Shown here one piece after another: positions 13,242 through 18,561 of a DNA stretch of 18,561 bases. Source of the stretch: a bacterium (GTDB taxonomy: Bacteria > Bacillota_I > Bacilli_A > RF39 > UBA660). Each line of letters begins with the position of its first letter. Within the stretch, counting starts at the first letter, position 1. The DNA lies in NCBI GenBank assembly GCA_004563275.1, contig SFSZ01000016.1, positions 1-18,561 of the forward strand, in the 5' to 3' direction. The notes beneath the pieces are model-generated. The model made no database searches and was not told the DNA's origin. It worked only from the letters and a program-made list of their open reading frames with translations. The position numbers and the translations under genes were made by a program.

Positions 13242-14135
13242 ATGTATGATGCAATTATAATTGGGGGAGGGCCTGCAGGATTAACTGCAGGCATTTACCT
13301 CGCTAGAGCTAATAAAAAAACTCTAATTATTGAAAAAGAAAGCATTGGTGGTCAAATTGCATCAAGCCCTTTAGTCCAAAACTATCCCGGTTTTGTTTCA
13401 ATAAGTGGAGCCGAATTAGCTAATAATTTATATGAACAAGTAGATAAATTAGGAGTAACCATTGAATTAGAAGAAGTATTAAAAATCGAACCAGGTGAAA
13501 TAAACAAAGTAATAACTGATTATAATACTTATGAAACCAAAACAATCATAATTGCCACTGGTGCAAAATATAAACTATTAGGTTTAGATAATGAAGTTGA
13601 TCTAATAGGAAAAGGTATTCATTTTTGTGTCAGTTGTGATGGAGCATTTTATAAAAATAAAGATGTAGCAGTCATCGGTGGTGGAAATACCGCTGTAACA
13701 AATGCCATCTATCTATCAAATCTATGCCGTAAAGTATATTTGATTTGTCGCAAGGATAAATTTAAATGTGAAGAAGAATTAATTAAAGATTTAAACCAAA
13801 AGGAAAATATCGAAATTCTTTACAATTCTAATGTTACTAAAATTAATGGTGATAAAGAATTAGAAAGCATTGACGTTACCAATGAAAAAGAAACAGCAAA
13901 TCTTAAAGTTGCTGGAATGTTTATATCAATTGGTTTAAATGCCCAAAGTGAAATATTTAAAGATATCTTAAATTTAAATGATAATCATTATGTTGTAACT
14001 GATGAATGTCACACAAATTATCAAAATATATTTGTGGCCGGAGATGTTAGAGAAAAGTCAGTTAGACAATTAGCAACCGCTGTTAATGATGGTGCTATTG
14101 CTGCAACTCTAGCTATAAATTACTTAAAAAAATAA
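13242..14135 (+). CDS. trxB: Thioredoxin reductase
   Basis: FAD-dependent reductase that passes electrons from a pyridine nucleotide to thioredoxin-type proteins. At 297 residues it is slightly short for the family. It has the FAD-binding GGGPAG (8-13), the redox cysteines C129 and C132 (FCVSCDG, usually CATC), a second nucleotide-binding GGGNTA (146-151) and the closing FVAGDV (264-269). The NADPH-selecting HRR motif reads CRK (169-171), so cofactor choice is uncertain. It begins one base after nrdD in the same direction with only a weak ribosome site, so it is probably translated by coupling. The likely partner is the redoxin tail of NrdD, giving a reductant chain within one operon. Confidence 0.92.
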   Translation: MYDAIIIGGGPAGLTAGIYLARANKKTLIIEKESIGGQIASSPLVQNYPGFVSISGAELANNLYEQVDKLGVTIELEEVLKIEPGEINKVITDYNTYETKTIIIATGAKYKLLGLDNEVDLIGKGIHFCVSCDGAFYKNKDVAVIGGGNTAVTNAIYLSNLCRKVYLICRKDKFKCEEELIKDLNQKENIEILYNSNVTKINGDKELESIDVTNEKETANLKVAGMFISIGLNAQSEIFKDILNLNDNHYVVTDECHTNYQNIFVAGDVREKSVRQLATAVNDGAIAATLAINYLKK

Positions 14136-14160
14136 CTACTCAAAAGAGTAGTTTATTTTA
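14134..14160. terminator. Bidirectional terminator between trxB and tRNA-Arg
   Basis: AACTACTC (14134-14141) pairs with GAGTAGTT (14146-14153), loop AAAA. T-rich sequence follows on the plus strand, and on the minus strand a T-run follows too (complement of the A-run at 14126-14132). It can end both the nrd operon and the tRNA-Arg transcript. Confidence 0.8.
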
Positions 14161-14163
14161 TTA

Positions 14164-14242
14164 TGGTGTCCCCACCGAGACTCGAACTCGGCCAAAACCA
14201 GACTTAGGAGGTCTGTGCTCTATCCATCTGAGCTATGGAGAC
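14164..14242 (-). tRNA. tRNA-Arg(CCT)
   Basis: On the minus strand the acceptor GTCTCCA pairs with TGGGGAC (one T-G pair), then A and CCA. The D arm is GCTC-AGATGGATA-GAGC, the anticodon arm CAGAC-CTCCTAA-GTCTG gives CCT (reads AGG), and the T arm is CCGAG-TTCGAGT-CTCGG. The variable loop is 7 nt, slightly long. Confidence 0.94.
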
Positions 14243-14253
14243 TCAACAAACTA

Positions 14254-14262
14254 ATTATATCA
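14254..14262 (-). promoter_or_regulatory. Extended -10 promoter of tRNA-Arg
   Basis: On the minus strand TGATATAAT, 11 bases before the tRNA 5' end. It is back to back with the mscL promoter: the two -10 elements are 21 bases apart, so each -35 region lies over the other promoter. Confidence 0.6.
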
Positions 14263-14277
14263 CAATTGAACATTATA

Positions 14278-14286
14278 TGATATAAT
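14278..14286 (+). promoter_or_regulatory. Extended -10 promoter of mscL
   Basis: TGATATAAT, giving a transcript start near 14293. This excludes the upstream ATG at 14293 as a normal start and supports ATG 14308. Confidence 0.65.
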
Positions 14287-14307
14287 CATAATATGAAAAG
14301 AGGAAGT

Positions 14308-14721
14308 ATGAAAAAAGAAACAGAAAGAGCTAAAGGATTAATCAAAGAATTTAAAGAATTTATCTCAAAAGGTAATGTTGTAGATATGGCAGTAGGTGTC
14401 ATTATCGGTTCAGCTTTTGGTAAAATAGTATCAAGCCTAGTAAACGATATATTCATGCCATTAATCGGAGTCATAATTGGGGGAATTGATTTTACAAACC
14501 TTACCTTAAAAGTTAAAGACGCAAGTATTAATTATGGAATGTTTATTCAAAATATTATCGATTTCCTAATTGTTGCTCTATGCGTATTTATCTTTGTTAA
14601 AATAATTAACAAATTACATTTCAAGAAAAAAGAAGAAACAGTTAAAGAAGAACCTAAAAAAGATGAAAAAACTCTTCTTTTAGAAGAAATAAGAGATTTA
14701 TTAAAGAAAAATAATAAATAA
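14308..14721 (+). CDS. mscL: Large-conductance mechanosensitive channel MscL
   Basis: Pentameric inner-membrane channel that opens under membrane tension to release solutes on osmotic downshock. It has 137 residues, normal for the family. The amphipathic N-terminus ([31 protein letters not shown]) and first transmembrane helix are highly characteristic. A loop ([16 protein letters not shown]) and a second helix ([18 protein letters not shown]) follow, then a charged helical bundle ending [15 protein letters not shown] 14308 is preferred over ATG 14293 because AGAGGA lies 4-5 bases upstream and the earlier ATG sits on the transcript start. The gene is a single unit with its own promoter and terminator. 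Confidence 0.96.
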   Translation: MKKETERAKGLIKEFKEFISKGNVVDMAVGVIIGSAFGKIVSSLVNDIFMPLIGVIIGGIDFTNLTLKVKDASINYGMFIQNIIDFLIVALCVFIFVKIINKLHFKKKEETVKEEPKKDEKTLLLEEIRDLLKKNNK

Positions 14722-14722
14722 T

Positions 14723-14753
14723 GAATATCCAAAAGTTGATATTCTTTTTTTTT
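14723..14753 (+). terminator. Rho-independent terminator after mscL
   Basis: GAATATC (14723-14729) pairs with GATATTC (14738-14744), loop of 8, followed by a long run of T to 14753. Confidence 0.85.
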
Positions 14754-14764
14754 ACAATCAATTG

Positions 14765-14773
14765 TGATAAAAT
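14765..14773 (+). promoter_or_regulatory. Extended -10 promoter of the lipid operon
   Basis: TGATAAAAT is a TGn extended -10 with one mismatch, 24 bases before the ATG at 14798. An AAAGGAGA ribosome site follows. No good -35 is seen. Confidence 0.5.
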
Positions 14774-14797
14774 AATTATGTTAAAGGAGATTTCAAA

Positions 14798-15376
14798 ATG
14801 AAAGAACCATTTTTTTATAAATTAATAAGACCAATTTTATATGTATGGTTTACTTTAAAATACAAACCAGAAGTAATAAATAAAGAAAACATTCCTAAAA
14901 AAGGAAGATGTGTCTTAGCAGGTAATCATACCAATAATTTAGATTGTATGTCATTAGGTTATGGTACTAAAAGATGTATTAGATATGTTGCTAAAATCGA
15001 ATTAACTACTGGTTTAAAAGGAATATTCTTTAAATGGATGGGCATAGTTCCAGTTAATCGTCAAATTCATGATAAAAGCGTAATTCCTACTTGTGCTAAA
15101 TTATTAAATCAAGAATCTTTAGTCGCAATATTTCCAGAAGGAACCATAAATCGTACTAAAGATATTATTATGCCATTTAAAAAAGGTGCAGTAGTTATGG
15201 CTTTTAAAACTGGAAGCCCAATAGTGCCATTTGCTATCAATGGTCAATATAAAAAAGGTAAACTAAAAATTATTTTTGGAAAACCTTACATACCAAAAAC
15301 TGAAGATGCTGAAAAAGAAATTGAAATATTAGAAGATAAAGTAATTGATCTAATTAAAAAGATTGGAGATAAATAA
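14798..15376 (+). CDS. plsC: 1-acyl-sn-glycerol-3-phosphate acyltransferase (PlsC-like)
   Basis: Transfers a fatty acyl chain to lysophosphatidate (or a related lysolipid) at the membrane. The protein is 192 residues, a compact PlsC. The catalytic HX4D motif is H44 to D49 (NHTNNLD), the second block contains GIVPVNR (82-88), the phosphate-binding FPEGT is 112-116, and the fourth block is IVPFAINGQY. The hydrophobic N-terminus (FFYKLIRPILYVWFTL) is a membrane-association segment. AAAGGAGA lies 7 bases before the ATG. It leads a three-gene operon with an acyl-CoA synthetase (gap of 1 base) and a second, larger acyltransferase. The exact acceptor is not decided by sequence. Confidence 0.88.
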   Translation: MKEPFFYKLIRPILYVWFTLKYKPEVINKENIPKKGRCVLAGNHTNNLDCMSLGYGTKRCIRYVAKIELTTGLKGIFFKWMGIVPVNRQIHDKSVIPTCAKLLNQESLVAIFPEGTINRTKDIIMPFKKGAVVMAFKTGSPIVPFAINGQYKKGKLKIIFGKPYIPKTEDAEKEIEILEDKVIDLIKKIGDK

Positions 15377-15377
15377 A

Positions 15378-17132
15378 ATGAATTTTATAAAAAATTTATT
15401 TAATAATAAAAAAAATGATGAAAAACCATATTATGATATGTATGGAGATGTTCCTACTCATTTAGAATATTCTAAATTATCTATGGCTGATGTCGTAAGA
15501 GAAACAGCTAAAAAATATCCTTATCATTTTGCTCTAGGATACTTTGGTAAGAACATGACATACCGAAAATTAGTTGAAAAAATTGATATAGCGGCTAAAT
15601 CTTTAAGAAAAATTGGTGTTAAAGAAAATGATCGTGTAACAATCTGTATGCCAAATACACCTGAAGCAATTATATTAGTTTACGCAATAAATACCGTAGG
15701 AGCAACTGCTTCAATGATCCATCCTTTATCAAGTGTTAATGAAATTGAATTCTATTTAGATGCTGCAGGAAGTAAATATATTCTTACCTTAAGCATGTTT
15801 GCTGATAAAGTAGTAGAAGCTGCTCGTAATGTTAAAGCAAATAAAATAATTATATCTGAAGTAACCGATGGTATGTTTACATTTGTTAAAAAAGCTTTAA
15901 GCATTTATGATCAAATTAGTAGCATTATTAAACCAACTGATAAAACTAATTATGAAGGCGAAGATATTATTTCTTGGAGCGACTTTATTGCTCTAGGACA
16001 ATCATATAAAGGAGAATATAAAGTCAAAAGAGAAGCTAATGATGAAGCAATTATTTTATATAGTGGTGGAACAACCGGTAAACCAAAAGGAGTAAGACTA
16101 TCAAATTATAATTTAAATGCTTTAGCTCTTCAAAGTTTTAAAATGACTAATGCTTCAGTTGGTGATTCAATCCTAGTTATCTTACCAATCTTCCATGGTT
16201 TTGGTTTAGGAGTAAGCGTTCATACAGCTTTAGCTAATGGTATGAAAAGTATTTTAATTCCTCAATTCAAAATAAATGAACTTGGTAAATTAATTAAAAG
16301 ACATAAACCAGCATTCTTAACTGGAGTTCCAACTATGTACGAAGCTCTAACTCAAATAAATGATAATTCTAAATATTTAAAATGCGTTAAAAATGTTATA
16401 AGTGGTGGTGATTTACTTCAACCAGCCCTAAGAGAAAAAGTTAATGCATACTTAACTGCCCATGGTTCAACTGCTCAAATCAGAGTAGGTTATGGTTTGA
16501 GTGAAAGTACTGCAGCTTGCATTTTAACTCCAAAATATTTTTATAAAGAAGGAGTTATTGGTATTCCATTCCCAGATACAGAAATTAAAATTATCAAACC
16601 AGGAACAACTAAAGAATTAAGAGCAAATCGTACTGGTGAAATATGCGTCTGTGGGCCAACAGTAATGCTTGGATATCTAAATGAACCAGAAGAAACAGCT
16701 CACACTCTAATTCTTCATGAAGATGGTAAAGTATGGCTTCATACTGGCGATTTAGGATATAAAGATAAAGATGGTTTAATCTTCTTTAAATCAAGATTAA
16801 AGAGAATGATAATTACAAGCGGATATAACGTTTATCCATCATTTATGGAAAAAATAATTGATTCACATCCTGCTGTTGAAGCTTCAGTCGTAGTTGGAAT
16901 CCCACATCCATATAAAAAACAAGTTCCTGTAGCTTGCATAGTCTTAAAAGACAATATAGAACCAAGCGATGAATTAACTAACGATATTAAAGCATATTGC
17001 TCACAATCAATTGCTAAATACTCAATGCCATATCGTTATGAATATATTAAATCAGTACCTAAAACCTTAATTGGTAAAATAAACTATAAAAAATTAGAAG
17101 AAGAATGTACTAGAAAGTATGGTAAAAAATAA
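15378..17132 (+). CDS. Long-chain acyl-CoA (or acyl-ACP) synthetase, AMP-forming
   Basis: Activates a carboxylic acid, probably a fatty acid, to acyl-AMP and transfers it to CoA or acyl carrier protein. The 584 residues hold the ANL-superfamily motifs in order: YSGGTTGKPKG (228-238, phosphate loop), GYGLSES (371-377), LHTGD (454-458), KSRLKRMI hinge (471-478) and the catalytic lysine K567 in LIGKINYKK. GGAGAT 8 bases upstream supports ATG 15378; an in-frame TTG at 15363 would swallow that site. It starts 1 base after the first acyltransferase and its stop shares a base with the next start. Position between two acyltransferases favours recycling or uptake of fatty acids into phospholipid, in the style of Aas. 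Confidence 0.9.
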   Translation: MNFIKNLFNNKKNDEKPYYDMYGDVPTHLEYSKLSMADVVRETAKKYPYHFALGYFGKNMTYRKLVEKIDIAAKSLRKIGVKENDRVTICMPNTPEAIILVYAINTVGATASMIHPLSSVNEIEFYLDAAGSKYILTLSMFADKVVEAARNVKANKIIISEVTDGMFTFVKKALSIYDQISSIIKPTDKTNYEGEDIISWSDFIALGQSYKGEYKVKREANDEAIILYSGGTTGKPKGVRLSNYNLNALALQSFKMTNASVGDSILVILPIFHGFGLGVSVHTALANGMKSILIPQFKINELGKLIKRHKPAFLTGVPTMYEALTQINDNSKYLKCVKNVISGGDLLQPALREKVNAYLTAHGSTAQIRVGYGLSESTAACILTPKYFYKEGVIGIPFPDTEIKIIKPGTTKELRANRTGEICVCGPTVMLGYLNEPEETAHTLILHEDGKVWLHTGDLGYKDKDGLIFFKSRLKRMIITSGYNVYPSFMEKIIDSHPAVEASVVVGIPHPYKKQVPVACIVLKDNIEPSDELTNDIKAYCSQSIAKYSMPYRYEYIKSVPKTLIGKINYKKLEEECTRKYGKK

Positions 17133-17983
17133 TGAAAGAAGAACATGTACATGGATATCGATTTTTCAGAACCGTTGTTGGCTTTTTCTATAAATTATAT
17201 TATAAACCAACAATAATCAATAAAGAAGCAATTCCTAAAGAAGGCCCAATAATTATTTGTGGAAATCATATCCATTTATTTGATCAAAATACAGCCTGCA
17301 TATCAACCGATAGAATGATTCACTATATGGCTAAAAAAGAACACTTAGAAGGCCCATTCGGCTGGTTCTTTAAACTATCTGGTTGTATTAGTGTTAATCG
17401 TGAAATACATGATGAGAACGCTAAAAATCATGCTTTAGACCTATTAAATCATGGATATGCCCTTGGATTATTTCCAGAAGGAACTAGAAATCAAGTATGG
17501 GGAAAAGAAGAAGTTAATAAAAAACTATATGAACTTTATAAAAATGAAATCCCTTATAAAAAATATATAAAAATATTAAAATCAAACCAAGTATGTGTAT
17601 CCGAAATAACACTTTTAGACAAATTATTAGATCAAAATAAAATAACTAAAGAAGAATATAAAGACAATGCTTTAAACGCTTCAATATTTATTGAAAAATT
17701 ATTAGAAGAAAAACGAATCACTGAAGAAGAATATGATGAATCGTTACTACTACCATTAAAATTTGGTGCAGTATCAATGGCTCAAAAAACTGGAGCAACA
17801 ATCATTCCCGTAGTTACCACTGGAAAATATGTTTTCAAAAACAATCATTTAAACTCAAGATTCGGCAATCCAATTAAAGTACCAGCTGATATGAATTTAG
17901 AAGAAGCTAAAGAATTATTAAGAAAAGAAATGGTCAGATTAAAAAAAGAAGGCCTAAAAGATATAAAAAAAGGAAAAATTTAA
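17132..17983 (+). CDS. PlsC-family acyltransferase with a SHOCT-like helical insertion
   Basis: A 283-residue relative of the acyltransferase at the head of the operon. HX4D is H46 to D51 (NHIHLFD), CISVNR is 85-90, FPEGT is 114-118, and the fourth block is IIPVVTTGKY. Between FPEGTRN and the conserved PLKFGAVSMAQKTG lie about 85 residues (121-206) that are absent from the shorter paralogue, where the equivalent gap is about 10. The insertion ends in two similar helical hairpins, ITLLDKLLDQNKITKEEY (159-176) and IFIEKLLEEKRITEEEY (185-201), each like a SHOCT module (KLL-x-x-x-x-IT-x-EEY). The start overlaps the previous stop by one base (TAATG). The catalytic blocks are intact, so activity is likely. 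What the insertion binds is unknown. Confidence 0.88.
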   Translation: MKEEHVHGYRFFRTVVGFFYKLYYKPTIINKEAIPKEGPIIICGNHIHLFDQNTACISTDRMIHYMAKKEHLEGPFGWFFKLSGCISVNREIHDENAKNHALDLLNHGYALGLFPEGTRNQVWGKEEVNKKLYELYKNEIPYKKYIKILKSNQVCVSEITLLDKLLDQNKITKEEYKDNALNASIFIEKLLEEKRITEEEYDESLLLPLKFGAVSMAQKTGATIIPVVTTGKYVFKNNHLNSRFGNPIKVPADMNLEEAKELLRKEMVRLKKEGLKDIKKGKI

Positions 17984-18011
17984 AACTTAGTCTATAAAAC
18001 TAAGTTTTTTT
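17984..18011 (+). terminator. Rho-independent terminator of the lipid operon
   Basis: AACTTAGT (17984-17991) pairs with ACTAAGTT (17999-18006), loop CTATAAA, followed by T residues to 18011. Confidence 0.88.
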
Positions 18012-18021
18012 ATAGTATAAT
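18011..18021 (+). promoter_or_regulatory. -10 element of tRNA-Thr
   Basis: TATAGTATAAT contains TATAAT at 18016-18021, 12 bases before the tRNA. It overlaps the end of the preceding terminator's T-run, so promoter and terminator are packed together. Confidence 0.5.
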
Positions 18022-18033
18022 AAGAATGTAATT

Positions 18034-18107
18034 GCTGATTTAGTTTAGTGGTAGAACAGAAGCATGGTAAGCTTCAGAGGACTGTTCAATTCAGTCATTC
18101 AGCACCA
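18034..18107 (+). tRNA. tRNA-Thr(GGT), with an acceptor-stem mismatch
   Basis: A 74-nt tRNA. The acceptor GCTGATT (18034-18040) faces ATTCAGC (18097-18103), giving six pairs and one T-T mismatch at the sixth position (18039/18098). Discriminator A and encoded CCA follow. The anticodon arm is GAAGC-ATGGTAA-GCTTC with anticodon GGT, reading ACC/ACU. The T arm is GACTG-TTCAATT-CAGTC. The D arm (GTTT-AGTGGTA-GAAC) and 4-nt variable loop resemble tRNA-Gly more than the usual tRNA-Thr. The anticodon assignment is clear; whether the gene is fully functional is not. Confidence 0.85.
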
Positions 18108-18151
18108 TTAGAGTTTCACTTGAACTGTCAAAAGGTCAAGCTTTATAAAGG

Positions 18152-18184
18152 AAAATCACTTGTTTTATAAAGTGATTTTTTGTT
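18152..18184 (+). terminator. Terminator after tRNA-Thr
   Basis: AAAATCACTT (18152-18161) pairs perfectly with AAGTGATTTT (18170-18179), loop of 8, followed by T-rich sequence. Bases 18108-18151 and 18185-18250 hold nothing else that I can support. Confidence 0.85.
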
Positions 18185-18250
18185 TGTTTGAATTTTTGTA
18201 GTGAAATGAGTGAGTAACATTTATAAATTAGAAATGTTTAATATACATGA

Positions 18251-18337
18251 ATCGGAATAAATCAGAAATTAATCGTAAATCAATCGTAAATGAAACGGAA
18301 ATTATTCGGAAATAAAATGGAAAATAATCGGAAACTT
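18251..18337 (+). repeat. Array of eight degenerate 11-bp direct repeats upstream of a promoter
   Basis: From 18261 seven units follow at exactly 11 bp: ATCAGAAATTA, ATCGTAAATCA, ATCGTAAATGA, AACGGAAATTA, TTCGGAAATAA, AATGGAAAATA, ATCGGAAACTT. A 10-base first unit (ATCGGAATAA, 18251) precedes them. The consensus is about ATCGGAAATNA. The array ends two bases before the extended -10 at 18339, so units 7 and 8 cover the -35 region. One unit per helical turn and overlap with the -35 suit a row of activator molecules, as with OmpR/PhoB-type response regulators that bind 11-bp direct repeats. Which protein binds is unknown. Confidence 0.75.
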
Positions 18338-18338
18338 A

Positions 18339-18347
18339 TGATACAAT
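18339..18347 (+). promoter_or_regulatory. Extended -10 promoter downstream of the 11-bp repeats
   Basis: TGATACAAT is an extended -10 with one mismatch. The expected -35 (about 18319-18324, GGAAAA) lies inside repeat unit 7, so the promoter has no normal -35 and probably needs an activator. Confidence 0.6.
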
Positions 18348-18388
18348 GTAACTGACAGATAAATAGTAATTTGAAAAGGTGTTGTTGT

Positions 18389-18561
18389 ATGAAATATAAA
18401 AAAATTCGCAGAAGAAGATTAACAAAATTTGGAAAAATATTTTTTAGTTTGATTACAGTCTTGATGATTGGAATTTTTAGCTTATGCTTTATTAACTCTA
18501 AAAATAAATTATATGAAAAGCAAGAAACAGATAATTACTCAATTGAAATTAATTATCCTAA
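18389..18561 (+). CDS. N-terminus of a membrane-anchored extracytoplasmic protein (partial)
   Basis: Only 57 residues are inside the window. A basic cytoplasmic start (MKYKKIRRRRLTKFGK) is followed by one transmembrane segment (residues 17-35, IFFSLITVLMIGIFSLCFI) and the beginning of an outer domain, ETDNYSIEINYP. The N-in topology follows the positive-inside rule. The SIEINYP segment recalls the start of the DUF3298-type domain before some polysaccharide deacetylases (PdaC-like), but too little is visible to name it. AAAAGGTG 7 bases before ATG 18389 supports the start. The 11-bp repeat array and an extended -10 lie upstream, so expression is probably activator-dependent, perhaps answering envelope conditions (inference). 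Confidence 0.7.
   Translation, partial: MKYKKIRRRRLTKFGKIFFSLITVLMIGIFSLCFINSKNKLYEKQETDNYSIEINYP

Noticed and set aside
14293..14307. Earlier ATG for mscL
   Set aside because: It falls on the predicted transcript start and has no ribosome site, while ATG 14308 has AGAGGA just upstream.
18251..18337. CRISPR array or plasmid-type iterons
   Set aside because: Units of 11 bp without spacers rule out CRISPR, and no replication initiator gene or DnaA box cluster is near. A promoter and a gene follow directly.

Overview
The window is strongly A+T-rich, gene-dense DNA from an anaerobic, low-GC Gram-positive bacterium (Bacillota, probably Bacilli or an Erysipelotrichia/RF39-like uncultured gut lineage). 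The evidence is LexA divergent from a small membrane gene, an ScpA-ScpB pair, an oxygen-sensitive class III ribonucleotide reductase operon, CCA-encoding tRNA genes and Gram-positive Shine-Dalgarno sites. TGA acts as a stop (two ATGA junctions), so this is not the Mycoplasma code. The lineage is inferred from gene content only.

Layout. 1-413: the 5' end of an IS3-family element, cut by the window edge and inserted just behind lexA. 428-1319: lexA and a divergent 48-residue membrane-protein gene, with a LexA box inside the promoter of the latter. 1365-4730: miaB, then an operon of a membrane-anchored unknown, scpA and scpB. 4763-7970: two tRNA genes (Leu-CAA, Gln-CTG) flanking mobile-element debris: a small YolD-like ORF, an orphan leader peptide with a terminator-like hairpin, a frameshifted chimera of a serine recombinase start with a Mob/Pre-type tail, an unrecognised 488-residue protein, and an isolated tRNA-3'-end-like sequence. 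8206-14135: an anaerobic deoxynucleotide operon of a catalytically degenerate NrdD paralogue, NrdG, an NrdD with a fused C-terminal redoxin domain, and a thioredoxin reductase. 14164-14721: tRNA-Arg(CCT) on the minus strand, divergent from mscL. 14798-17983: a lipid operon, plsC-like / acyl-CoA (or acyl-ACP) synthetase / plsC-like with an unusual insertion. 18034-18561: tRNA-Thr(GGT), then eight 11-bp repeats leading into an extended -10 promoter and the start of a membrane-anchored protein.

How the genes work together. The RNR block reads as a self-contained electron chain, from TrxB through the redoxin tail of NrdD to the active site, with NrdG installing the glycyl radical and the NrdD-like pseudoenzyme as a possible regulatory or structural partner. 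The lipid block can activate a fatty acid and place it on glycerophosphate or lysophospholipid. Most promoters have an extended -10 (TGnTATAAT) and a poor -35; the LexA-controlled promoters and the nrd promoter have recognisable -35 boxes.

The best candidates for something undescribed are the NrdD pseudoenzyme in the nrd operon, the 11-bp repeat array at 18251-18337, the SHOCT-like insertion in the second acyltransferase, and the 48-residue SOS membrane protein.
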